Source: CAJBVG01 sp044376465 | GTDB taxonomy: Bacteria > Bacteroidota > Bacteroidia > Sphingobacteriales > Sphingobacteriaceae | Length of the DNA stretch: 22,221 nt | NCBI GenBank assembly: GCA_044376465.1 | Contig: JBILKW010000014.1 | Location: forward strand, 1 to 22,221 | Reading direction: 5' to 3' | Position numbers and translations under genes: made by a program | The notes under the pieces: model-generated | Told to the model about the DNA's origin: nothing | The model's database searches: none | Seen by the model: only the letters and a program-made list of their open reading frames with translations | Shown: piece after piece, positions 16,313-22,221 of the stretch | Position numbering within the stretch: position 1 is the first letter of the stretch | How the letters are laid out: every line of letters starts with the position of its first letter

Positions 16313-16345
16313 CAAATGTATATATTTAATTATGCTTAATGCAAA
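16313..16345 (-). promoter_or_regulatory. Consensus Bacteroidota promoter of the riboswitch-TonB receptor transcript
   Basis: On the minus strand TTTG (16342-16345) is followed after 21 nt by TACATTTG (16313-16320), an exact TAnnTTTG. The predicted start, about 16308, is right at the beginning of the TPP aptamer. The -33 element abuts the stop codon of the upstream GNAT gene, so the receptor does not need read-through from it. Confidence 0.7.
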
Positions 16346-16846
16346 TTAATTTTGTAAGTTTTTTTCCATTACAAAATCGTTCAACATAAATTTTCCATAC
16401 GGTATATCAATGCGCTCTCTAACGGTAAAGTCCATTTTTATATAAAAATGGTAGGCAGGGTTATTTATATTTACATTCAAAATTAAGAACTCTGCTCGCT
16501 CTTTATATTCCATTTCTAAGTGTTTTAACATTGTTTTACCGAAACCTTTACCATGTGTTTCTGGCAAAAAATAAAGTTTATGTATTTTATAGGTGGAGGG
16601 TGTTTCGTGAATCATTTCTGAAACAGAAGCAAAACCAACTGCTCTTTCATTTTCTTGTGCAATGTAAAATTCGTGCCCTAAAAAATCCATCTGTTTATAA
16701 ATTGCTTCAGGAGTATACATTTCCCCAAACATAAAATCTATTTGTTCCTGAGAAATCACATTTTTATAAGTCGGAAACCAAGTTTCATAGGCTATGCCTA
16801 CAATTTCTTTAATATTATTTATATCAGCTTTTCTGATTTTTAACAT
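16346..16846 (-). CDS. GNAT-family N-acetyltransferase
   Basis: This is a 166-aa single-domain acetyltransferase. The acetyl-CoA binding motif A is visible as KLYFLPETHGKGFGKTMLK (residues about 90-108; the Q/R-x-x-G-x-G/A box reads THGKGFG). Motif D/C follows in ILNVNINNPAYHFYIKMDF with the usual Asn and Tyr. The N-terminal region (IRKADINNIKEIVGIAYETW) is typical of the RimI-like/small-molecule subgroup. The acceptor is unknown. It sits upstream of the thiamine receptor on the same strand, but the receptor has its own promoter, so the two need not be functionally linked. Confidence 0.88.
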   Translation of the reverse strand: MLKIRKADINNIKEIVGIAYETWFPTYKNVISQEQIDFMFGEMYTPEAIYKQMDFLGHEFYIAQENERAVGFASVSEMIHETPSTYKIHKLYFLPETHGKGFGKTMLKHLEMEYKERAEFLILNVNINNPAYHFYIKMDFTVRERIDIPYGKFMLNDFVMEKNLQN

Positions 16847-16947
16847 TGCATTTGTAATTTTAATTATTAAGTAATTGATATATAGAATTTTAATAAAACT
16901 TTATGTATACTTTCTCCCTATTTGCAATAAAATTAAAATAATAGCTT

Positions 16948-16992
16948 TTTTCAATTTGTTAACATTTACTTAACATTAAGTACTTACTTTTG
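16948..16992 (+). promoter_or_regulatory. Pho-box-like direct repeats plus -7 element upstream of the DUF47-Pit operon
   Basis: TTAACATTTA (16959-16968) and TTAACATTAA (16970-16979) are direct repeats with an 11-bp period; a weaker in-phase copy, TTTTCA, begins at 16948. The core TTAACA, N5, TTAACA resembles PhoP/PhoB boxes of other bacteria. Nine bases after the second TTAACA comes TACTTTTG (16985-16992), an exact Bacteroidota -7 element; the repeats occupy the place of the missing -33 element. The ATG of the first gene is 20 bases on. The regulator assignment is inference. Confidence 0.5.
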
Positions 16993-17011
16993 GGGCAAAA
17001 TAAAACTAAAA

Positions 17012-17659
17012 ATGTCACTAAACTCTATTTTTCAGTACTTTTTGCCAAAAGACAAAAAGTTCTTCCCACTTTTCGAAAGCGCGAGTGCTAATTTAATTAC
17101 ATTATCTGATTATTTAGTCGAGGCAGTAAATGCTAGCGACCTTGAGCACAGAAATGAATTAATAAAGAAAATCGATGATTTAGAACACCGAGGAGATGAG
17201 ATTACTCACGAGATATTTTTAGAGTTGAGCAAAAATTTCATAACACCCTTTGATAGAGAAGATATTCATGCATTAGCTTCTGCAATTGATGATGTGGCAG
17301 ATTACATACACGGTTCATCAAACAGAATGTTGTTATACAATTTAAATTACACTACAGAGCCTATTAAAAAGTTAGCTGATTTAATTTCTCAAGGTTGTAA
17401 AGACATAGAAAAGGCAGTAAAAGAATTAAAAGATTTAAAACACATACGCAACGTTACCGATTCATGCGTGAGAATTAACAGCATGGAAAACCAGGCAGAT
17501 TATGTGTTTGATATGGCAGTTGCTGATTTGTTTAAAAATGAAACAAACGCAATTGAACTTTTTAAAATGAAAGAGATTTTATCAGCATTAGAAACCGCAA
17601 CAGATATGTGTGAAGATGTAGCGAATGTGATGGAGTCTATTATTGTAAAGCATGCCTAA
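17012..17659 (+). CDS. DUF47 (PhoU-like) phosphate transport accessory protein
   Basis: This is a 215-aa all-helical cytoplasmic protein of the DUF47/PhoU-like family, usually encoded beside Pit transporters and thought to modulate them. It has the family's repeated Glu/Asp-rich helices, including EHRGDEITHEIF (around residue 55-66) and the second-half equivalent SMENQADYVFDMAVADLF, which in the PhoU fold bind metal. No signal peptide or membrane segment is present. It is followed by pit after 12 bp, so the two form one operon, and it is preceded by a Pho-box-like promoter. Alternatives are few; the gene pair is diagnostic. Confidence 0.93.
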   Translation: MSLNSIFQYFLPKDKKFFPLFESASANLITLSDYLVEAVNASDLEHRNELIKKIDDLEHRGDEITHEIFLELSKNFITPFDREDIHALASAIDDVADYIHGSSNRMLLYNLNYTTEPIKKLADLISQGCKDIEKAVKELKDLKHIRNVTDSCVRINSMENQADYVFDMAVADLFKNETNAIELFKMKEILSALETATDMCEDVANVMESIIVKHA

Positions 17660-17671
17660 TCATTTAAAAAA

Positions 17672-18727
17672 ATGAGTTTAACTTTACTTATCGTTATCAT
17701 TGTACTCGCACTGATTTTCGATTACATAAATGGATTTCATGATGCGGCAAACTCAATAGCCACTGTAGTATCCACAAAAGTACTTACCCCATTCCAAGCT
17801 GTATTGTGGGCAGCATTTTTCAACTTTTTAGCCTATTGGATTTTTCATTTAAACGTAGCCGATACGGTTGCTAAAACAGTTAATACTTTACAAATAAACT
17901 TAGTGGTAATATTAGCAGGAGTAATTGCTGCCATATTTTGGAATTTATTAACCTGGTGGTTTGGTATACCATCTAGTTCATCGCACACCCTAATTGGGGG
18001 TTTCGCAGGAGCTGCAGTTGCACATGCTGGTTTCAGTGTGGTAAACATGCAAGTAATTGCTAAAGTTGCTTCGTTTATTGTGTTAGCACCAATAATAGGT
18101 ATGATTATGGCTTATACCATTACGGTACTAATCATGTATATATTCAGAAGAGCTTCGCCTCGCAGGGCCGACACTTGGTTTAAACGTTTACAACTAGTTT
18201 CTTCTGCTGCGTTCAGTTTAGGACACGGTGGTAACGATGCTCAAAAAGTAATGGGTATTATTTCAGCTGCCATTATCGTATACATTACACAAAATCAATT
18301 AGACCCCGCAAGCTTACCTGAGTGGTTGAACCTAAAATATCAAATTACAAATGGTAAAGTAAAAATTACTGAACCACCTTTTTGGGTTCCTCTGGCTTGT
18401 TACACTGCAATTGCAGCAGGAACAATGTCTGGTGGTTGGAAAATTGTAAAAACAATGGGTAGTAAAATTACCAAGGTTACTCCACTAGAAGGTGTTGCCG
18501 CTGAAACTGCCGGTGCCATTACACTTTTCATGACAGAACATTTTAAAATTCCGGTATCTACTACACATACTATTACCGGCTCTATTATTGGGGTTGGTTT
18601 AGCAAAAAGAGTTTCGGCAGTACGTTGGGGCGTAACTATTAGTTTATTGTGGGCATGGGTATTAACCATTCCGGTTTCGGCAACTATAGCAGCTTTGGTG
18701 TACTATATCATTAGCATTTGGTTATAA
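17672..18727 (+). CDS. pit: Inorganic phosphate transporter, PiT family
   Basis: This 351-aa inner-membrane protein has about ten hydrophobic segments. PiT carriers move phosphate, often as a metal-phosphate complex, with protons or sodium. The two family signature repeats are present: GFHDAANSIATVVSTKVL at residues 21-38 (the GANDVANS-type box) and LGHGGNDAQKVMG near residues 184-196. Other hallmarks are PSSSSHTLIGG and the later VSTTHTITGSIIG, the inverted-repeat counterparts. It is shorter than E. coli PitA (about 500 aa), as are many DUF47-linked members, because the central cytoplasmic loop is short. It is co-transcribed with the DUF47 gene and ends at a strong hairpin shared with the convergent peptidase gene. 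Confidence 0.96.
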   Translation: MSLTLLIVIIVLALIFDYINGFHDAANSIATVVSTKVLTPFQAVLWAAFFNFLAYWIFHLNVADTVAKTVNTLQINLVVILAGVIAAIFWNLLTWWFGIPSSSSHTLIGGFAGAAVAHAGFSVVNMQVIAKVASFIVLAPIIGMIMAYTITVLIMYIFRRASPRRADTWFKRLQLVSSAAFSLGHGGNDAQKVMGIISAAIIVYITQNQLDPASLPEWLNLKYQITNGKVKITEPPFWVPLACYTAIAAGTMSGGWKIVKTMGSKITKVTPLEGVAAETAGAITLFMTEHFKIPVSTTHTITGSIIGVGLAKRVSAVRWGVTISLLWAWVLTIPVSATIAALVYYIISIWL

Positions 18728-18734
18728 AATTTTT

Positions 18735-18769
18735 TTTAGATGAGCTGTTATCTCAAGAGCTCATCTAAA
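18735..18769. terminator. Bidirectional hairpin terminator overlapping the 3' end of the M1 peptidase gene
   Basis: TTTAGATGAGCT (18735-18746) pairs perfectly over 12 bp with AGCTCATCTAAA (18758-18769), with an 11-nt loop. One arm lies inside the last codons of the peptidase gene, whose stop codon is in the loop at 18748-18750. A TTTTTTTT run adjoins the stem on its left. The gap between the two stop codons is only 20 bp. Confidence 0.8.
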
Positions 18770-20589
18770 CTTTGTATAGATACGTAGTGATAATTATTAC
18801 GTGCACGCTCATAAATTTCTTGTGCATATGTTTTACCTTCTTCGGTACTAGCCAATGCAGTGTATAAGGGCATCAAAAATTTACGTCGACCAACTCTCAT
18901 TAAAAAACGTTCCAAGGAATTATAGTCCTTTAGATATTGATTATGAATTACATGTTCGAACCAAGCAGCTTCTAATTCTGAATTACCAGAACTTGCAAAA
19001 TTAAAGGTCAACTTTAAATCATTAAGCTTATTTGTATCTAACTCTTTGTTTAAGCCCCTAATAAAATATAGGTACTCGTGGCTCGACCAATGTTTAGTAT
19101 CTAATTCTTTTGCCTTTTTTCCTGCGGCAAAATCTACTAAACTTTTATTTACCATATCTAACTTTATAGAATTAAGTAATGGAATGCTATTTGGTAAATC
19201 AGATTGGTAAATCCATGCATCAGCATTTATCAAGGCAGCTAATTTTTCATCTCCTTTAATTAATTCTTTACTTAATAAATTTAAAAAACCTTTTGTATCC
19301 ATTGTTTTAAATGCATTGGATTGAAAATAATTTTTCAAGAATGAATCAAATTTTTTTCTACCAACAATACTTTCAATATGAATTAAAAACAATGCACCTT
19401 TTTCATACGCAATATCAGTTAAGCCTTCATCCGGATCTCGGCCATCTAAGTCTAAATACAAACGTGTATCCTCGTGTCCTTTTCCAAAAGATTTTAACTC
19501 TTCTTGTAAATCTTGATAGCCTAGTATTTGCAACATGTCTGCATATTCTTTGCCTTCAATTGCTTCCATAATTCTGCGTTCAAAATAAACCGTAAAGCCT
19601 TCATTTAACCAGAAATCGTTCCAAGTAGCATTGGTTACCAAGTTGCCCGACCATGAGTGTGCAAGCTCGTGTGCTAATAAGCTTACTAATGATCTGTCGC
19701 CAGCTATAATGGTTGGAGTAGCAAATGTTAACTCTGGATTTTCCATTCCACCGAAAGGAAAACTAGGTGGTAATACCAATACATCGTATCTGTTCCATTG
19801 GTATTTTCCGTATAAGTTTTCTGCAGCCTTCATCATTTTAGGTAAGTCTACAAATTCTGCAGCACACTTATCTAAATCAATAGGCTCAGCGTACACACCT
19901 GTGTTTTCACTCAAAGGTTTAAACGCTAAGTCGCCAACAGCTAATGCCATTAAATAAGAAGGAATTGGCTTGGTTTGTTTAAAGAAATAAACACCCGAAT
20001 CATTTTTCATAACAGGATTTTCCGCACTCATTAAAGCCATTAATTCTTTATTTACCTTAACCTTTGCATTATAAGTAAAACGTATTGCTGGGCCATCCTG
20101 ACAAGGGATCCAAGATCTTGCTAAAATTGCTTGTGACTGGGTGTATAAGAATGGGTGTTTTTTTCCTGCGGTTTGCTCAGGGTTTAACCATTGCAATGCT
20201 GCAGCGTTGCTACTAGTTTTGTATGTTATACGGATGGCTTTTGTTCCTTCTTTTAAAATTATTTCAAGTGCAGAACCTAAAATATTATTACTATTAAATA
20301 AATGATAAGTTAGTTTTTCTTTCGAATTAAGATCCCTTACATCTTCTATTACTAACTCTTTGGTATCAAAATAAATAGTATCCGAATTCCTATTTTCATC
20401 TAAAACATAATTTGCTTCGCCAAACAATATTCTATTGTCCATGTCAACTTGTATATCTAAGTCGAGATGTTTAATTCTAGCAGAGGTTCTGCTTGCGGCC
20501 GTATGTTTGTCTTTTGCAAAGCTTGTAAGTTGATTTTCTGATGATTTGCAGGCAATTAAAGCGAATAAAAGTATAAAGGAGTATTTCAT
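18748..20589 (-). CDS. M1-family aminopeptidase, LTA4-hydrolase-like, lipoprotein
   Basis: This is a 613-aa zinc metallopeptidase, the same length as leukotriene A4 hydrolase. The N-terminus is a lipoprotein signal with lipobox LIAC and Cys14, so it should be acylated and sit in the periplasm or outer membrane. The exopeptidase motif GGMEN is at 280-284, and the zinc site HELAH at 307-311 with Glu330 in WLNEGF. Tyr395 in IAYEKGALF is the transition-state Tyr, and the substrate-pocket segment is QSQAILARSWIPCQDGPA. The C-terminal third is the helical domain typical of the LTA4H group. It should remove N-terminal residues from peptides during nutrient peptide turnover; an epoxide hydrolase activity cannot be inferred. 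It is divergent from the cyclophilin gene and convergent with pit. Confidence 0.95.
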   Translation of the reverse strand: MKYSFILLFALIACKSSENQLTSFAKDKHTAASRTSARIKHLDLDIQVDMDNRILFGEANYVLDENRNSDTIYFDTKELVIEDVRDLNSKEKLTYHLFNSNNILGSALEIILKEGTKAIRITYKTSSNAAALQWLNPEQTAGKKHPFLYTQSQAILARSWIPCQDGPAIRFTYNAKVKVNKELMALMSAENPVMKNDSGVYFFKQTKPIPSYLMALAVGDLAFKPLSENTGVYAEPIDLDKCAAEFVDLPKMMKAAENLYGKYQWNRYDVLVLPPSFPFGGMENPELTFATPTIIAGDRSLVSLLAHELAHSWSGNLVTNATWNDFWLNEGFTVYFERRIMEAIEGKEYADMLQILGYQDLQEELKSFGKGHEDTRLYLDLDGRDPDEGLTDIAYEKGALFLIHIESIVGRKKFDSFLKNYFQSNAFKTMDTKGFLNLLSKELIKGDEKLAALINADAWIYQSDLPNSIPLLNSIKLDMVNKSLVDFAAGKKAKELDTKHWSSHEYLYFIRGLNKELDTNKLNDLKLTFNFASSGNSELEAAWFEHVIHNQYLKDYNSLERFLMRVGRRKFLMPLYTALASTEEGKTYAQEIYERARNNYHYVSIQSLDELLR

Positions 20590-20661
20590 GTTTGATAATA
20601 ATATTGGTTAAAAATAAGTAATAAATTTTACTATATTTAAATGTTTAACTTATTCACAAAA

Positions 20662-21486
20662 ATGAAAAGAATATTAAGTCTAAGTATTATACTATTAGCA
20701 TTTGTTAGTTTTTCTTATGCTGATAAAAAAGAAAAGAAAGCTAAAAAAGAAAAAAACACCTATGTAGAAATGCAAACTACTATGGGTACTATGGTGTTAA
20801 AATTATACAATGAAACTCCTTTACATCGCGACAACTTTATTAAAATTGTAAAAGCAAAACAGTATGATAGTGTTTTGTTTCATAGAGTAATTTCAGCTTT
20901 TATGATACAAGGTGGCGACCCTACTTCTAAAAATGCTGGTCCCGGTGTATCATTAGGAAGTGGCGATATACCTGGTGTTCCAAGAATTGCAGCAGAATTT
21001 AATCCTGCGTTATACCATAAAAAAGGTGCACTAGCAGCAGCTAGAGATGGAAACCCCGAAAAAGCAAGTAGTAATTGCCAGTTCTATATTGTAGTTGGTA
21101 AAAAATTCGTAGATGCAGATTTAGACAGAATGCAAAGTTATAATGGTTGGAAGTATACAAACGAACAGCGTGAAGTATATAAAAACATTGGCGGTACACC
21201 TCATTTAGATAATAATTATACTGTGTATGGCGAACTTGTTTCTGGAATGGAAGTGCTAGATGCTATTGCTGCAGCTAAAACAGCACCTGGTGATAGACCA
21301 TTAGTTGATGTTCGAATACTAAAGACTAAACTTTTAAAGAAGTATAAAGTTAAAAAAGAAAAAAAGAAAAATGTAGAACCCGTAATCTCTCCTAAAAAAG
21401 AGAAAAATGTTTTACAAAGCGAATCTCAATCTGCAAGTGATACAGAAGAGGAAGAAAAAACATCCACTAAAAAGAGAAAAAATTAA
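20662..21486 (+). CDS. Secreted cyclophilin-type peptidyl-prolyl isomerase with charged C-terminal tail
   Basis: The ATG at 20662 gives a standard signal peptide (MKRILSLSIILLAFVSFSYA); an in-frame ATG at 20641 would add seven residues and is possible. The mature protein opens with a Lys/Glu-rich stretch. It then has the cyclophilin domain: YDSVLFHRVISAFMIQGGDP with catalytic Arg, AAARDGNPEKASSNCQFYIVV, and a closing YTVYGELVSGMEVLDAI. An insertion between QFYIVV and YTVYGE (about 45 residues, with YNGWKYTNEQREVYKNIGG) is longer than in E. coli PpiA. The last 50 residues are a low-complexity Lys, Glu and Ser tail. It should catalyse proline isomerisation during folding of exported proteins. 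The exonuclease gene starts two bases after its stop, so they are co-transcribed. Confidence 0.92.
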   Translation: MKRILSLSIILLAFVSFSYADKKEKKAKKEKNTYVEMQTTMGTMVLKLYNETPLHRDNFIKIVKAKQYDSVLFHRVISAFMIQGGDPTSKNAGPGVSLGSGDIPGVPRIAAEFNPALYHKKGALAAARDGNPEKASSNCQFYIVVGKKFVDADLDRMQSYNGWKYTNEQREVYKNIGGTPHLDNNYTVYGELVSGMEVLDAIAAAKTAPGDRPLVDVRILKTKLLKKYKVKKEKKKNVEPVISPKKEKNVLQSESQSASDTEEEEKTSTKKRKN

Positions 21487-21487
21487 G

Positions 21488-22221
21488 TTGAAAATAATAT
21501 CCTACAATGTTAATGGCATTAGATCTGCCATTAGTAAAAATTGGTTACAATGGTTACAAGCTAGTGATGCTGACGTGGTTTGTTTACAAGAAATTAAAGT
21601 GCAACTCGAACAAATTCCAATGGAACTAAAGATGATCGAGGACTTAGGTTACCATCATTATTGGTATCCGGCACAAAAAAAAGGATACAGTGGTGTTGCT
21701 ATTTTATCAAAGAAAAAACCTAATAATATAGAATACGGTTGTGGGCATGAGTTATTTGATTATGAAGGCCGAGTAATTCGTGCTGATTTCGACGACCTCT
21801 CTGTAATGAGTGTTTACTTGCCTTCTGGCTCTAGTGGTGAAGATAGACAAGAGGTAAAATATAAATTCATGGATTTTTTTAAAGATTATATACATGAGCT
21901 TAAATGGAAATATCCAGAGCTAGTTATTTCTGGAGATTACAATATTTGCCACAAAGCAATAGACATACATAACCCTAAATCGAATGCAAACTCATCTGGT
22001 TTTTTACCTGAAGAACGCGAGTGGATGGAGAATTTTATTAACGATGGATTTATAGATAGTTTTAGATATTTTAACCATGAACCGCATCATTATACATGGT
22101 GGAGTTTTAGGGCTGGGGCAAGAGCTAAAAACTTGGGATGGCGTATCGACTATCATTTGGTAAGTAAAGAATTAGAGATAAGACTAAAGCGTGCAAGTAT
22201 TTTGTCTGAAGCAAAACACTC
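21488..22221 (+). CDS. xth: Exodeoxyribonuclease III / AP endonuclease (3' end cut by window edge)
   Basis: The frame starts at TTG 21488, one base after the cyclophilin TAA, and runs off the window after 244 codons of an expected 250 or so. The translation begins KIISYNVNGIRSA and has the metal ligands and catalytic residues of the ExoIII/APE1 family. These are Asn7, Glu35 in VVCLQEIKV, Tyr in MSVYLPSG, Asp and Asn in ISGDYNICHKAIDIHNP, the abasic-site loop WWSFRAGARAKNLGWRIDY, and a C-terminus approaching the final Asp-His pair (the sequence stops at SEAKHS). It incises DNA at abasic sites and trims 3' ends in base excision repair. TTG is accepted because no ATG or GTG lies nearer the conserved N-terminal motif. 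Gene names used are xth or exoA. Confidence 0.93.
   Translation, partial: MKIISYNVNGIRSAISKNWLQWLQASDADVVCLQEIKVQLEQIPMELKMIEDLGYHHYWYPAQKKGYSGVAILSKKKPNNIEYGCGHELFDYEGRVIRADFDDLSVMSVYLPSGSSGEDRQEVKYKFMDFFKDYIHELKWKYPELVISGDYNICHKAIDIHNPKSNANSSGFLPEEREWMENFINDGFIDSFRYFNHEPHHYTWWSFRAGARAKNLGWRIDYHLVSKELEIRLKRASILSEAKH

Noticed and set aside
1..22221. Mobile elements, CRISPR arrays, tRNA or rRNA genes
   Set aside because: No transposase, integrase, repeat-spacer pattern or structural RNA other than the TPP riboswitch was seen on reading both strands.

Overview
The window is an AT-rich, gene-dense chromosomal segment of a Bacteroidota bacterium. The lineage markers are a LpxC-FabZ fusion, a PorX regulator and a type IX secretion (T9SS) cargo protein, a TonB-dependent receptor behind a TPP riboswitch, promoters of the Bacteroidota type (TTTG, 19-21 nt, TAnnTTTG), and an EF-P with a PGN loop. 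Family or genus cannot be fixed by reading. No tRNA, rRNA, CRISPR array, transposase or phage gene was seen. No gap between genes exceeds about 190 bases.

Layout: (1) 1-1849, the C-terminal part of mfd overlapping a small conserved gene of unknown function. (2) 1855-2854, a Xre/Res type II toxin-antitoxin pair with its own promoter and a palindromic operator candidate. (3) 2880-5570 (-), a large secreted Asp-box propeller protein with a T9SS sorting domain, divergent from a folate-salvage ligase (5633-6205). (4) 6257-12092 (-), a run of HD-domain hydrolase, lpxD, lpxC/fabZ, lpxA, a lone ABC ATPase and efp, ended by a strong terminator and carrying likely internal promoters. (5) 12159-13709 (+), porX. 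(6) 13749-16345 (-), a thiamine-type TonB receptor with TPP riboswitch and promoter, preceded by a GNAT acetyltransferase. (7) 16948-18727 (+), a DUF47-Pit phosphate uptake pair behind a Pho-box-like direct repeat. (8) 18748-20589 (-), an M1 aminopeptidase lipoprotein. (9) 20662-22221 (+), a secreted cyclophilin and a nearly complete exonuclease III.

How the genes work together: the lpx block makes the early lipid A intermediates (LpxA, LpxC, LpxD) and couples them to fatty acid elongation through FabZ. PorX is a regulator of the secretion system that would export the Asp-box protein. The riboswitch-receptor pair and the DUF47-Pit pair are nutrient-responsive uptake units.

I found no clear case of a wholly undescribed system. 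The points most worth following are the EF-P with Asn in place of the modified Lys/Arg, the ABC ATPase in the lipid A run that seems to lack its Q-loop Gln and H-loop His, the Pho-box-like repeat before DUF47-Pit, and the operator architecture of the Xre/Res module.
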